In this document: one piece after another, positions 33,014-43,910 of the stretch
Numbering within the stretch: position 1 is the stretch's first letter
Layout: each line of letters starts with the position of its first letter
Assembly (NCBI GenBank): GCA_017798125.1
Contig: CP059070.1
Location: forward strand, 1,054,001-1,118,000
Source of the DNA: Cryomorphaceae bacterium
GTDB taxonomy: Bacteria > Bacteroidota > Bacteroidia > Flavobacteriales > ECT2AJA-044
Length of the DNA: 64,000 bases
Direction of reading: 5' to 3'
The notes under the pieces: generated by a model
The model's input: only the letters and a program-made list of their open reading frames with translations
The model's database searches: none
Told to the model about the DNA's origin: nothing
Position numbers and translations under genes: made by a program

Positions 33014-35281
33014 GTGAAATCGAGGAAAAAGGAGGCTCTGGACTACCACGCAAAAGGTAGGCCGGGCAAGATCGAGGTTACCCCCACAAAAGAATACAGT
33101 TCTCAACGCGACTTGAGCCTGGCGTACTCGCCTGGGGTGGCCGATCCGTGCTTGGAGATTGAGAAGAATCCATCGGATGCGTACAAGTACACCGCTAAGG
33201 GAAACTTGGTGGCGGTTATTTCGAATGGAACAGCCGTTCTGGGCTTAGGAGATATCGGGCCGTTGGCCGGGAAACCGGTGATGGAAGGAAAGGGTCTGCT
33301 CTTTAAGATCTTTGCGGACATCGACGTTTTTGACATCGAGGTAGATGCCACGGATGTCGACAAATTCGTGGAGACGGTAAAAGCCATTTCGCCCACGTTC
33401 GGCGGAATCAACCTCGAAGATATCAAGGCGCCCGAAGCTTTTGAAATTGAAGAGCGCCTAAAGGAGGAGCTCGACATTCCGGTCATGCACGACGATCAAC
33501 ACGGTACGGCCATAATCTCGGCTGCCGCTTTGTTGAACGCTCTAGAACTCGCAGAGAAAAATATTGAAGACATACAGGTTGTGGTCAGTGGAGCAGGAGC
33601 TGCGGCCATTAGCTGCGCCAAGTTGTACTGCGCCCTCGGAGTGAAGCACGAGAACGTGGTCATGCTCGACAGTAAGGGCGCTTTGCGCACAGATCGCGAA
33701 GGCCTGGACAAATACAAGAGTCAGTTTGTGACCGAGAAACCGGTACATACCTTGGAAGACGCAATGAAAGGAGCGGACGTCTTTCTGGGACTGTCTAAAG
33801 GAGGACTGGTGACCAAGGAAATGGTGCAGTCCATGGCGGATCGTCCAATTGTCTTTGCCTTGGCGAATCCCGATCCGGAGATCAGCTATGCCGATGCGAT
33901 GGACGCTCGTCCCGATGCCATCATGGCGACCGGTCGATCGGACAATCCGAACCAGGTGAATAACGTATTGGGTTTCCCCTACATATTCAGGGGAGCTATT
34001 GATGTTCGAGCCAAGTCCATTAACGAAGAAATGAAGGTCGCTGCCGTTCGCGCTATTGCGGAATTGGCCAAGCAGCCCGTGCCTGAGGAAGTGGTTTTGG
34101 CCTACGACGATCGCAACTTGAACTTTGGTCCGGACTACATCATCCCTAAGCCCTTCGATCCACGATTGATCAGCACCGTAGCACCTGCCGTGGCGCAAGC
34201 CGCCATGGAAAGCGGAGTGGCCCTTAAGGACATCGAGAACTGGGAGCTCTACAAGCTCGGTTTGAACAAGCGTCTGGGGATGGACAACAAGCTCCTTCGA
34301 CACATCACGATTCGCGCCAAGCGCAATCCAAAGCGCGTAGTGTTTGCAGAAGCCGAGAACTACAACGTATTGAAGGCCGCGCAAATCACTATGGACGAAG
34401 GGATTTGTAAACCGATCCTCCTCGGAAATACGGAGCGCATCAAGGAGCTGATTCACGAGCACCAGATGGACTTTAACGGGACCCCTATTTTGGATCCCAA
34501 AGCGGAGAATACCCGCGAAACCCGCCACAAATTTGCCGAGGAGCTCTGGCAAAAACGCCAGCGCATGGGGATCACCCTTTACGAGGCTCAGCGCTTGATG
34601 CGGGAACGAAATTACTTTGGCAGCATGTTGGTGGAAATGGGTGAGGCCGATGCCCTCATCAGCGGAGTATCGCGCAGCTACCCCAACACCATCAAACCAG
34701 CGCTTCAATGTATTGGACGTGCTCCTGGAGTGAAGAAAGTCGCCGGGATGTACATTTTGATGACCAAGAAAGGACCTCTTTTCTTGGCCGACACCACCAT
34801 CAACGTCAATCCGACGGGAAGTGAGATTGCGGACATCGCTTTAATGGCGGCCCGTACCGTTCGTGAATTTGGTATTGTACCGCGTATTGCATTGCTGAGC
34901 TACAGCAACTTCGGAAGTTCGCGCGACGCGAATACGGAGAAAATGGCCTACGCCCGGGATTTGCTCAAGCGCCGTTTCCCAGAGATGATTATCGACGGAG
35001 AGATCCAGTCGAACTTCGCCCTCAACGTAGAGCTCTTGCAGGAGACCTTCTCATTCTCTGACTTGGCTAAGTACGGGGCAAACGTCTTGATCTTCCCAAG
35101 CCTAGAATCGGGCAATATCTCGTACAAACTCATTCAAGAATTGACGGGCGCTGAGGCCATTGGTCCGATCCTCATGGGGATGAATAAGCCCATGCACGTG
35201 CTGCAACTGGGAGCGGGTGTACATGAAATTGTCAACATGGTCACCATTGCTGCGGCCGAAGCTCAAATCAAAAACCGATGA
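33014..35281 (+). CDS. maeB: NADP-dependent malic enzyme, phosphotransacetylase-fused (MaeB type)
   Basis: The enzyme decarboxylates malate to pyruvate with NADP reduction. The 755-residue hybrid has a malic domain (YSPGVADPCLEIEK near residue 37, LGLGDIGPLAGKPVMEGK, FGGINLEDI, MHDDQHGTA), an NAD(P)-binding domain with VVSGAGAAAISCAKL near 190, and from about residue 430 a phosphotransacetylase-like domain, usually regulatory and sensing acetyl-CoA. The GTG start gives KSRKKEALDYHAKGRPGKIEV, the usual N-terminus. Its last bases overlap ruvA as ATGA. Confidence 0.95.
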   Translation: MKSRKKEALDYHAKGRPGKIEVTPTKEYSSQRDLSLAYSPGVADPCLEIEKNPSDAYKYTAKGNLVAVISNGTAVLGLGDIGPLAGKPVMEGKGLLFKIFADIDVFDIEVDATDVDKFVETVKAISPTFGGINLEDIKAPEAFEIEERLKEELDIPVMHDDQHGTAIISAAALLNALELAEKNIEDIQVVVSGAGAAAISCAKLYCALGVKHENVVMLDSKGALRTDREGLDKYKSQFVTEKPVHTLEDAMKGADVFLGLSKGGLVTKEMVQSMADRPIVFALANPDPEISYADAMDARPDAIMATGRSDNPNQVNNVLGFPYIFRGAIDVRAKSINEEMKVAAVRAIAELAKQPVPEEVVLAYDDRNLNFGPDYIIPKPFDPRLISTVAPAVAQAAMESGVALKDIENWELYKLGLNKRLGMDNKLLRHITIRAKRNPKRVVFAEAENYNVLKAAQITMDEGICKPILLGNTERIKELIHEHQMDFNGTPILDPKAENTRETRHKFAEELWQKRQRMGITLYEAQRLMRERNYFGSMLVEMGEADALISGVSRSYPNTIKPALQCIGRAPGVKKVAGMYILMTKKGPLFLADTTINVNPTGSEIADIALMAARTVREFGIVPRIALLSYSNFGSSRDANTEKMAYARDLLKRRFPEMIIDGEIQSNFALNVELLQETFSFSDLAKYGANVLIFPSLESGNISYKLIQELTGAEAIGPILMGMNKPMHVLQLGAGVHEIVNMVTIAAAEAQIKNR

Positions 35282-35859
35282 TTACACATTTGCGCGGAAG
35301 ACTCGTCGAAAAGAGTCCAACTCATGCCGTCATCGAATGTAATGGAGTAGGGTATCAAGTTCAGATTACCCTGAGCACCTATGAGAAGCTGCCATCAGAC
35401 GAGGCGGTCTTCTTGTATACGCATTTGCAGGTGCGCGAGGATGCGCATACCCTTTACGGTTTTGCCGATGCAACGGAACGAGCGTTTTTCAGACTGTTGA
35501 TCAGTGTGAGCGGAGTCGGAGCCAGCACTGCTCAAGTTGTCTTAAGTAGTATGAGCCCTGCGGAACTGCAGCAGGCACTGGTCACGGAGAACGTAGCGGC
35601 CATGCAGGCCATCAAGGGTATTGGCGCCAAAACGGCCCAACGCATCATCATCGACCTCAAAGGAAAGGCCGCTACACTCGAAGTTGATGGTGAAATTTCT
35701 TTACCGACAAGCAATACGGCCCGAGACGAGGCGTTAACTGCATTGGATGTGCTAGGCTTCCCGAAGGCGAAGTCGCAAAAAGTAGTGGATGCCCTGCTGA
35801 AAAAAGATCCCGATTTGAGCGTGGAGGTCTTGATCAAGCAGGCGTTGAATAATATTTGA
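35278..35859 (+). CDS. ruvA: Holliday junction DNA helicase subunit RuvA
   Basis: RuvA binds four-way DNA junctions and loads the RuvB motor. The 193-residue protein has the N-terminal OB fold (ITHLRGRLVEKSPTHAVIECNGVGYQV), two helix-hairpin-helix motifs (LLISVSGVGASTAQVVL and AMQAIKGIGAKTAQRIIIDL) and the C-terminal domain III (TARDEALTALDVLGFPKAK) that contacts RuvB. It overlaps maeB by four bases and lies 13 bases before sprA. Confidence 0.95.
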   Translation: MITHLRGRLVEKSPTHAVIECNGVGYQVQITLSTYEKLPSDEAVFLYTHLQVREDAHTLYGFADATERAFFRLLISVSGVGASTAQVVLSSMSPAELQQALVTENVAAMQAIKGIGAKTAQRIIIDLKGKAATLEVDGEISLPTSNTARDEALTALDVLGFPKAKSQKVVDALLKKDPDLSVEVLIKQALNNI

Positions 35860-35872
35860 GGGGAAATTAGAG

Positions 35873-38800
35873 GTGGCATTGCGTCATAGTACACAGAGCC
35901 TGCGATGGCTATTTTTGTTGTTAACGGTTGCGGTTTTTCTGCCTACGGCAGGATGGGCCCAGACCGACACGTCGGATACCGGCGGTTCTGAGCAGGGCGA
36001 TCTGATACTGGATGAGCCTGGGAACGTCACGGAATCCGTTCAATACGACCCCGTATCCAATCAGTACGTCATCCAGCGGATGATGGGTGATTTCCCACTC
36101 GGCCCTCCACAGTTCCTGTCTCCCACAGAATACCAAGACTACGTTTTCAGTCAACAGAACGATGACTACTGGGACAACAAATCCGGTCAAGGCGGCAATA
36201 GCGGTCTGGGGAGCGGTCTTGAAGAAGCCGGGGGACTTCTTCCCCAATTCCAGGTCGGTGGTGAAGATTTCGATCGACTCTTTGGCGGTAACACCGTAGA
36301 TATCCGACCCCGTGGGTCGGCTTCTTTGATTTTCGGGGCCATGATTAACCGCACGGATAACCCCGCCCTTCCTGAACGAAATCGCCGTACGGCTAGCTTC
36401 AACTTTGACGAGCGCATTCAGATGAACGTCACCGGTTCCATCGGAGATAAACTGCGCATCACAACGAACTACGATACCGAAGCTACCTTCAGCTTCGAAA
36501 ATCAAATGAAACTCGAGTACACGGGGGATGAAGATGAAATCATCCAGCGACTCGAAGTGGGAAATGTTGGTTTGCCCTTGAACTCCACGCTCATTACTGG
36601 GGCCCAAAGCCTCTTCGGGGTTAAGGCGCAAGCTCGATTCGGAAAAGCCACCGTAACTACTGTATTTTCCGAACAGAAGAGTGAAACCAGCACTATTGAT
36701 GTGGAGGGCGGTGCTCGTACCCAGGAATTCGAGATTCGGGTCGATGAGTACGAGGCCAACCGACACTTCTTCTTGAGCCAGTACTTCTATGAGAACTACG
36801 ATCAGTGGCTCGAGCAGCTTCCCGTCATCACGTCGGGAATTGAAATCACCAAGATTGAGGTCTGGGTCACGAACAGAACCAACATTACCGATGATACCCG
36901 AAACATTGTCGGTTTCATGGACCTCGGTGAGCGGAACATCAACAACCCGGTCATCGCGTACAATGGCGGAACCTTCCCGGATAACGCCATCAACACCCTG
37001 AATCCAGAGGACTTCGCCAACCCGCAAACACGGGACATCAACCAGGTCAACGATTACTTGAATGCCTTCGGATTCCGCGAGCAAATCGACTACGCTGAAC
37101 TGGAAACGGCCCGCCGACTCCGTTCAAACGAATACACCTTCCATCCGAACCTCGGTTACATCTCTTTGAATCAGAGTCTGAACGCCGATGAGGTCCTTGG
37201 GGTAGCCTTCCAATACACCCTGAACGGTCAAACCTATCAGGTAGGGGAATTCTCCAACGACGGTATCGATGCTCCTCAGACTTTGATGGTGAAGTTGCTG
37301 AAGAGTGTCATCGTTGCGGTGAATCAGCCGATGTGGGATTTGATGATGAAGAACGTCTATAACATCGGTGCGTTCCAAGTCAACCCACAAGATTTCCGAT
37401 TGGATGTATTGTACGCCAATGATGAGACGGGACAACCGATGAACTTCATTCCAGAAGGCGAACTTTCCAACGAGATTCTTCTTCGCGTTTTGAACGTCGA
37501 TAAACTCAACAACAACAACGACCCTTTCCCCGATGGGGTGTATGACTTTGTGCCAGGACTCACCATTATTCCCAGCAACGGGCGAATCATGTTCCCCGTG
37601 GCCGAGCCGTTTGGAGACCACCTCAGGAGTCAATTTGAAGCTGTAGGAGACGGGGCACTGGCGGATGATTACGTTTACGATCAGCTTTACGACAGTACCA
37701 AGTTCGTGGCCCAGCAGGACGCTGTGCACAACAAATTCCTATTCCGAGGTAGTTATCGATCGAGCAGTAGTAGTGAGATACCGCTGAACGCCATGAACGT
37801 CCCTCAGGGTTCCGTGACTGTAACCGCCGGTGGACAGCAACTTGTGGAGAACGTTCACTACACCGTAGATTACAACCTCGGTCGAGTAAAAATCATCGAC
37901 GAAGGATTGTTGAATTCAGGAACGCCTATTCAAATCTCGCTCGAAAACAACTCGCTCTTTAACTTCCAGGCGAAGCGATTCATGGGGGCCCATGTCGACT
38001 ACGAGTTTAGCGACGACCTCATGCTCGGGGGTACCATTCTCAACCTTGGGGAACGTCCCTTGACCCAAAAGGTCAATATGGGAGATGAGCCCATCAACAA
38101 TACGATTTGGGGTTTAAATGGAAACTACTCTACGGAGTCTCGCTTCCTGACACGTATGGTGGACGCCCTTCCCGGTATCAGCACCAAGGCTAAATCGACC
38201 ATTAACGTAACGGGTGAATTTGCCCAGCTGATCCCCGGTTCTCCTCGAGGGATTAAGATCGATGGGGACGGTACCAGCTACATTGATGACTTCGAGAACA
38301 GCCAAACGACTATTGATATTCGGACCGTTACCCAATGGCAGATTGCCTCAACCCCACAGGGGCAACCCGAACTTTGGCCTGAAGCTGAACTCAGCGACGA
38401 TGTCGCCTATGGTCTAAACCGAGCCAAGCTTGCTTGGTACGTGGTTGACCCACTTTTCCACCGAAACAATACGCTTACTCCAGATCACATCCGCAACGAC
38501 CCCGACCAGCAGAGTAACCACTTTGTCCGTGAAGTCCTGATTACGGAGCTCTTTCCAGCGAAGGATATCCCGAACGGTCAACCAACCAACATGGCCGTGA
38601 TGAACATGGCCTTCTATCCGGATGAGCGCGGACCGTACAACTTCGATGTGGAGCCGACAGCTTTTTCAGCTGGTTTGAATGCAGATGGATCGCTGGCTCA
38701 GCCTCAAACGCGATGGGGAGGTATTATGCGCGCCATTACCCAGTCGAACTTCGAAACGGCCAATGTCGAATTCATCCAGATGTGGATTTTGGATCCCTTT

Positions 38801-41800
38801 GTTTACGATCCGGACGGAGAAGGGGGAGACCTGTACATTCACTTAGGAAATATCTCTGAAGACATTCTTCGCGATAACCGAAAGTCCTTTGAGAATGGTT
38901 TGCCAGAAGGGACGGATTTAATCGATGTCGATTCTACGGCTTGGGGACATGTGCCGACCAATCAATCTATTGTCAATGCCTTTGCCAATGATCCCGATGC
39001 TCGTGCTCGTCAGGATATCGGATTGGATGGATTGAACAACACCTTGGAAGCCAGCTGGCCGTACAACAATGTAGACGGCGCACCGACCTATTTGGACTTG
39101 ATCGCAGCCGCTTACGGAACTAACTCTGGCGCTTACCAACAAGCCTTGCAAGATCCGGGTAATGATGACTACCATTACTACCGTGGATCGGATTACGATG
39201 ACGCGGAAGTCAGCATCTTGGACCGCTACAAGCTGTACAACAATACACAAGGGAACTCTCCTGTTGGAACCAGTATTGAGCCCTATCCAACCGCCGCCAC
39301 AACACTGCCTGATGTCGAAGACATCAACCAAGACCAGACCCTAAGTAAAACTGAGGCGTATTACCAGTACCGAATCAGTATCCGTCCGGAAGACATGGTG
39401 GTCGGAGAGAACTACATTACCGATGCAGTAACGGCTTCGGTTAAGCTTCAGAACGGACAGGTTGATGAGGTGACTTGGTATCAGCTTAAAGTGCCCATTT
39501 TTGAGCCAGATCGCGTTGTTGGAAACATCTTTGATTTCCGAAGCATTCGATTCATGCGAATGGTGTATACAGGGTTCCAAGATTCCTTGATCATGCGTTT
39601 TGCTCGTCTTGAGTTTGTGCGAAGTGATTGGAGACGTTATCAAGACAACTTGGCTGTACCCGGAGAAAATCTAGATGACGATTCGGACGACGACACCAAC
39701 TTCGATTTGACGGCGGTTAACCTCGAAGAAAATGGTCAGCGTACGCCGATTCCCTATGTGATTCCTCCTGGAATTGATCGTCAGGTCCTTTTCGGTACCA
39801 CCAACCTACAGGCACAGAACGAGCAGTCGATTAGTCTCCGGGCATGTGAGTTGGAAGACGGGGATGCCCGAGCAGCCTTCAAGAACATCAACATGGATAT
39901 GCGGAACTACAACCGCATCAAGATGTTTGTCCACGCGGAAGACGCGCGTGACGGTGATGATCTCCAGGACGGCGATATGACGGCCTTCATGCGAATCGGA
40001 TCCGATTTTACTCAGAACTACTATGAATATGAGATTCCGGTAACCGTTACACCTTGGGGAACTTCAGATCCGGATTTGATTTGGCCAGAAGAGAACGAAT
40101 TCGACTTCAGTTTTGATGAAATCACACAGGCTAAATTGGCCCGGAACAACGCCATGCAGGGCAATCCGGATGTGAATTTGACGACTCCATTTACGGTCAT
40201 CAATGCCAAGGGTCACCGAATTACTGTTGTGGGTAACCCGAGTTTGGGGAATGCCCGTACCATCATGCTCGGTATGCGGAATCCGAAAAAACTGGGGCCA
40301 AGTGATCCGGATGACGGCATGAGCAAATGTGCCGAATTCTGGTTCAATGAGTTGCGTCTAACGGACTTTGACCAACGTGGAGGATACGCAGCAACCCTTC
40401 GTGCCGTTGCCAAGCTGGCGGATTTCGGTACGGTGAGCCTTTCGGGTAACTACAGCACCATTGGATTTGGAGGCATCGACAAGGCCGTCCAAGACCGAAA
40501 CAAGGAAGAAATTCTGGAGTACAACTTCCAGTCGAATTTGAACTTGGGTCAATTCTTTGGAAACTCGGGTATTCGCATTCCGATGTACTTCGGGTATGGA
40601 GAGCGAATTGCCAATCCAATGTTTAACGAATTGGATACAGACATCGAAACGTCAGAAGCATATGACGCATTAGATACCCGTCAGGAAAGAGATTCCCTCA
40701 AGAACATCATTCAGGATTACACGCGACGGACAAGCGTTAACTTCACCAATGTCCGCAAGGAACGAACCGGTGGAGGTGGTCGACCACAGCCGCAGGCTGG
40801 GCCGGGTGTTCCAAGAGGTCCCGGAGCGCCAACGCAGCAGGCTCCGAAAAAGGAAATGCCTTGGGATATCGAGAACTTCTCAGTGACCTATTCCTATAAC
40901 GAGACGTACCACCGAGATGTAAACACGGAGTACTCGGTCATGAAGAATACCCAAGGGCAGCTGGCGTATAACTTCAATACCCGACCGGAGAACGTTCGAC
41001 CTTTCCGAAACGTCAACTTCCTTCGAAGCTCTAAATGGTTGCGCCTGTTCAGCGAAGCGAACTTCTACTATCTACCTAGCCGATTTGCCTTCCAGACCAA
41101 CATTCGACGTGATTACGCGGAGACGAAGCTGAGAAACAACAGCGATGCGATTCTACTGATTGAGCCAAACTACAACAAGGCCTTTACAATGGATCGGATC
41201 TACGACTTGAAGTACGATCTGACCAAGAACATCAAGATTGACTATACGGCCACCTCGAATAACCGGATTGACGAACCAGAAGGGGCCATAGACGACAGTG
41301 CGCGTGATACCATTTGGTCGAATTTCTGGAGCGGGGGACGTTCAACGCGCTTCCACCAGACCTTGAACTTCAATTGGAATCTACCTGTGAACTTGATTCC
41401 GATTCTTGACTGGACTAATGCGACCTACCGCTACACCAGTAACTACGACTGGACTACGGCCTCACAGACGCGTTTGAGTTTTGGGAATACCATTCAGAAC
41501 AGCAACACCCAACAGTACAACCTACAGTTCAACTTCACACAGCTCTACAACAAGGTCGGATTCTTGCGCAATGCCAATCAGCGCCAGAACAACACGCGAA
41601 GAATGCCTACGCGTCGACAACAAGAGCCGGGCGCAGGTGATGAAGAAGAGGAAGAAAAAGAGAAGAGCGGCGAGTTTGGCAAAGGCGTTCTGCGATTCTT
41701 GATGATGGTGAAGAACGGTAACATCAGCTACACGGAAAACAATGGAACGCTTTTGCCGGGTTACTTGCCGGGCGTATCGTTCTTCGGACTCACCTCATAC

Positions 41801-43048
41801 AATGGCAGTATGGCACCTTCTCTTGGGTTTGTCTTTGGATCTCAAGCGGATATTCGCCCTGAGGCCGCACTCAATGGCTGGATCACAACAGATACCCTGC
41901 AGAATCAGCGTTATGCCCAAACGGTGGCTCAAAACTTGAACCTGCGTTTGAATTTAGAGCCTATACGCGACTTCCGAATTGAATTGACTGGTAACCGCAC
42001 CTATGCGGAGAACTTCGAGTCTTTCTTCCGCTATGATCCAGATACTGATGACTTCGTGGATTTGAACCCGATGTATCGCGGAAACCTGAGCATTAGTTTC
42101 TTGAGTTGGTCTACAGCCTTTGAGAAGGTCAGCTTTAGTGACGGAACGTTCCAGTCTGACGCGTACGATCAGTTTCTAGAAAACCGATTTGTCATCGCCG
42201 AGCGACTAGCCCTGGACCGAGACGGGATAGTAGTCATTGACGATTCTACTGGATTCCCCGTCGGTTATGGTCCAACCCAACAGGATGTATTGATTCCCGC
42301 GTTCTTGGCAGCTTACCAAGGCCGTGATGCTTCATCCTACAACACAGCCACTATCCGAAATACGCCGCTCCCGAACTGGCGAATTACGTACGACGGATTG
42401 ATGAAGATTCCGTGGGTTCGCGAGACCTTCCGAACGGTGACCTTGAGCCATGCTTATCGCTCCAGCTATACGGTGGGGAGCTTCCAAACAGACTTACGGG
42501 TTCAGGACGATCCAGATGGAATTGACCCTGGTGGAAACTATTATGCCGAGTACCAGATTCAGACGGTGGCCATTCGCGAATCATTCTCCCCATTGGCTAA
42601 GATTGACGTTACCCTGAACAACAGTTTGACCTCACGGGTCGAAATGCGCCGCGACCGAAGCATGACCATGAGCTTTGCAAACAACCAGATTACTGAAGTC
42701 GCGGGAAGGGAGTACATTTTTGGACTTGGATATCGCTTCCGAGATGTTCCGTTCCGTGTAAAAAGCGGTGGACGGACACGTCGAATTGTATCGGACTTGA
42801 ATGTTCAGGCGGACGTTTCGATTCGACAGAACAGAACCATCATTCGACGAATTGTTGAAGGAACCACCTTGCCTACCGGTGGTCAGAGTTTGGTGAAGAT
42901 TCAAGTCTCCGCCGATTACGTAATTTCTCGACGCTTTAACGTTCGACTCTTCTTCGATCGTGTGATGACCAATTACGTGGTATCCACAGCCTTCCCAACG
43001 GCGAATACCAACTTCGGAATCGAGATGCGATTCACTCTAGGTCAGTGA
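35873..43048 (+). CDS. sprA: T9SS outer-membrane translocon SprA (Sov)
   Basis: SprA is the giant 36-strand barrel through which T9SS cargo crosses the outer membrane. The 2391-residue product is in the usual size range. It starts at GTG 35873 with a signal peptide ending GWAQ (residue 30). Typical features are VDIRPRGSASLIFGA, long strand-rich regions, a Pro/Gly/Gln-rich insertion near residues 1635-1660 (PQPQAGPGVPRGPGAP), a charged insertion near 1917-1935 and a terminal strand FGIEMRFTLGQ. The order ruvA-sprA-gcvH-vanZ-like is common in Bacteroidota. The gene is intact. Confidence 0.97.
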   Translation: MALRHSTQSLRWLFLLLTVAVFLPTAGWAQTDTSDTGGSEQGDLILDEPGNVTESVQYDPVSNQYVIQRMMGDFPLGPPQFLSPTEYQDYVFSQQNDDYWDNKSGQGGNSGLGSGLEEAGGLLPQFQVGGEDFDRLFGGNTVDIRPRGSASLIFGAMINRTDNPALPERNRRTASFNFDERIQMNVTGSIGDKLRITTNYDTEATFSFENQMKLEYTGDEDEIIQRLEVGNVGLPLNSTLITGAQSLFGVKAQARFGKATVTTVFSEQKSETSTIDVEGGARTQEFEIRVDEYEANRHFFLSQYFYENYDQWLEQLPVITSGIEITKIEVWVTNRTNITDDTRNIVGFMDLGERNINNPVIAYNGGTFPDNAINTLNPEDFANPQTRDINQVNDYLNAFGFREQIDYAELETARRLRSNEYTFHPNLGYISLNQSLNADEVLGVAFQYTLNGQTYQVGEFSNDGIDAPQTLMVKLLKSVIVAVNQPMWDLMMKNVYNIGAFQVNPQDFRLDVLYANDETGQPMNFIPEGELSNEILLRVLNVDKLNNNNDPFPDGVYDFVPGLTIIPSNGRIMFPVAEPFGDHLRSQFEAVGDGALADDYVYDQLYDSTKFVAQQDAVHNKFLFRGSYRSSSSSEIPLNAMNVPQGSVTVTAGGQQLVENVHYTVDYNLGRVKIIDEGLLNSGTPIQISLENNSLFNFQAKRFMGAHVDYEFSDDLMLGGTILNLGERPLTQKVNMGDEPINNTIWGLNGNYSTESRFLTRMVDALPGISTKAKSTINVTGEFAQLIPGSPRGIKIDGDGTSYIDDFENSQTTIDIRTVTQWQIASTPQGQPELWPEAELSDDVAYGLNRAKLAWYVVDPLFHRNNTLTPDHIRNDPDQQSNHFVREVLITELFPAKDIPNGQPTNMAVMNMAFYPDERGPYNFDVEPTAFSAGLNADGSLAQPQTRWGGIMRAITQSNFETANVEFIQMWILDPFVYDPDGEGGDLYIHLGNISEDILRDNRKSFENGLPEGTDLIDVDSTAWGHVPTNQSIVNAFANDPDARARQDIGLDGLNNTLEASWPYNNVDGAPTYLDLIAAAYGTNSGAYQQALQDPGNDDYHYYRGSDYDDAEVSILDRYKLYNNTQGNSPVGTSIEPYPTAATTLPDVEDINQDQTLSKTEAYYQYRISIRPEDMVVGENYITDAVTASVKLQNGQVDEVTWYQLKVPIFEPDRVVGNIFDFRSIRFMRMVYTGFQDSLIMRFARLEFVRSDWRRYQDNLAVPGENLDDDSDDDTNFDLTAVNLEENGQRTPIPYVIPPGIDRQVLFGTTNLQAQNEQSISLRACELEDGDARAAFKNINMDMRNYNRIKMFVHAEDARDGDDLQDGDMTAFMRIGSDFTQNYYEYEIPVTVTPWGTSDPDLIWPEENEFDFSFDEITQAKLARNNAMQGNPDVNLTTPFTVINAKGHRITVVGNPSLGNARTIMLGMRNPKKLGPSDPDDGMSKCAEFWFNELRLTDFDQRGGYAATLRAVAKLADFGTVSLSGNYSTIGFGGIDKAVQDRNKEEILEYNFQSNLNLGQFFGNSGIRIPMYFGYGERIANPMFNELDTDIETSEAYDALDTRQERDSLKNIIQDYTRRTSVNFTNVRKERTGGGGRPQPQAGPGVPRGPGAPTQQAPKKEMPWDIENFSVTYSYNETYHRDVNTEYSVMKNTQGQLAYNFNTRPENVRPFRNVNFLRSSKWLRLFSEANFYYLPSRFAFQTNIRRDYAETKLRNNSDAILLIEPNYNKAFTMDRIYDLKYDLTKNIKIDYTATSNNRIDEPEGAIDDSARDTIWSNFWSGGRSTRFHQTLNFNWNLPVNLIPILDWTNATYRYTSNYDWTTASQTRLSFGNTIQNSNTQQYNLQFNFTQLYNKVGFLRNANQRQNNTRRMPTRRQQEPGAGDEEEEEKEKSGEFGKGVLRFLMMVKNGNISYTENNGTLLPGYLPGVSFFGLTSYNGSMAPSLGFVFGSQADIRPEAALNGWITTDTLQNQRYAQTVAQNLNLRLNLEPIRDFRIELTGNRTYAENFESFFRYDPDTDDFVDLNPMYRGNLSISFLSWSTAFEKVSFSDGTFQSDAYDQFLENRFVIAERLALDRDGIVVIDDSTGFPVGYGPTQQDVLIPAFLAAYQGRDASSYNTATIRNTPLPNWRITYDGLMKIPWVRETFRTVTLSHAYRSSYTVGSFQTDLRVQDDPDGIDPGGNYYAEYQIQTVAIRESFSPLAKIDVTLNNSLTSRVEMRRDRSMTMSFANNQITEVAGREYIFGLGYRFRDVPFRVKSGGRTRRIVSDLNVQADVSIRQNRTIIRRIVEGTTLPTGGQSLVKIQVSADYVISRRFNVRLFFDRVMTNYVVSTAFPTANTNFGIEMRFTLGQ

Positions 43049-43090
43049 TAGAACTTTCTCTATTTTAGGGCCTCAATAAAGCACTACCAA

Positions 43091-43471
43091 ATGAATATCC
43101 CAGAGGATTTAAAGTACACCAAAGACCACGAGTGGATCCGCAAAGAAGGAGATCTCTACGTCGTGGGTATTACTGATTTTGCCCAAGGCGAATTGGGGGA
43201 CATCGTTTACGTTGAAGTGGAAACGGAAGGCGATGAATTGGACGGAGAAGAAGTCTTTGGATCTGTCGAAGCCGTGAAAACCGTATCTGATCTATTCATG
43301 CCCATGGCGGGAGAAGTGGTTGAATTCAACGCTGCACTTGAGGATGATCCAGAAAAAGTCAATGACGACCCCTATGGAGAGGGTTGGATGATCAAGATCA
43401 AGGCGAGCAATGACGGCGATTACGACAGCCTGTTGGATGCAGCCGGATACAAAGAAGTCATCGGTGCTTAA
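43091..43471 (+). CDS. gcvH: Glycine cleavage system H protein
   Basis: The H protein shuttles the methylamine group on a lipoyl arm between the P and T proteins. The 126-residue product has the expected KYTKDHEWI opening, [13 protein letters not shown], and the lipoylation site Lys63 in ESVEAVK-type context ([12 protein letters not shown]). It follows sprA by 42 bases and overlaps the VanZ-like gene at its 3' end. P and T protein genes are not in the window. Confidence 0.95.
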   Translation: MNIPEDLKYTKDHEWIRKEGDLYVVGITDFAQGELGDIVYVEVETEGDELDGEEVFGSVEAVKTVSDLFMPMAGEVVEFNAALEDDPEKVNDDPYGEGWMIKIKASNDGDYDSLLDAAGYKEVIGA

Positions 43472-43844
43472 TACGGCCCTGCTCCGGCGATTCGTACCCT
43501 CCATACTTTGGATGTGCGTGATCTTGCTCACTAGTTTGACGCCCGGAGGAGATATGCCAAGGGTCCAGTTCTCCGATAAGTTTGCCCACGCATTTGTCTA
43601 TTTTGTCTTGACCATTCTGCTGGCCCGCGCTTGGCTCAAACAAGATCACAAGGTAGTTTGGCGCAATAGAGCGTTCCTTCTCGCGTTTATTGTGAGCATG
43701 GTTTTTGGGATAATGTTGGAGCTCTTTCAGCATTATTTCATCGAAGGCCGGAAAGGAGAAGTCCTAGATGTGGTGGCCAATATGGCGGGCTCGCTCTTCG
43801 CTTTTCCCATGCACCGCTTACTCAAAGGAGGAAGCTTTACTTAA
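43464..43844 (+). CDS. VanZ-like membrane protein
   Basis: The 126-residue protein has four membrane helices and the VanZ-type pattern [19 protein letters not shown] followed by [34 protein letters not shown] choose GTG 43464, which overlaps the gcvH stop; an earlier ATG at 43410 lies deep inside gcvH. VanZ-like proteins of this small type have no proven role, although the family is named after a teicoplanin resistance factor. Position behind gcvH is conserved in many Bacteroidota. Confidence 0.82.
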   Translation: MLNTALLRRFVPSILWMCVILLTSLTPGGDMPRVQFSDKFAHAFVYFVLTILLARAWLKQDHKVVWRNRAFLLAFIVSMVFGIMLELFQHYFIEGRKGEVLDVVANMAGSLFAFPMHRLLKGGSFT

Positions 43845-43858
43845 AATTAATGGCACTT

Positions 43859-43890
43859 TTTGGTGTCCCGTGGGCGAATGCCTATTTTTA
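43859..43890 (+). promoter_or_regulatory. Promoter of the first tonB gene
   Basis: TTTG at 43859-43862, exactly 20 bases, then TATTTTTA at 43883-43890, one mismatch to TAnnTTTG. The ATG follows 20 bases later. Confidence 0.65.
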
Positions 43891-43910
43891 ACGCTCAATT
43901 CTGAAAGGCA

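Noticed and set aside
33254-33269. ATCGGGCCGTTGGCCG in maeB, one mismatch from the hairpin element
   Set aside because: It encodes the conserved malic enzyme motif IGPLAGKP and the last stem pair is not formed, so chance within a conserved protein is more likely.
36304-36320. CCGACCC-CGT-GGGTCGG, a perfect 7-bp palindrome in sprA
   Set aside because: It lies in the DIRPRGSA coding stretch typical of SprA, has a different loop and arms, and no second copy was seen.
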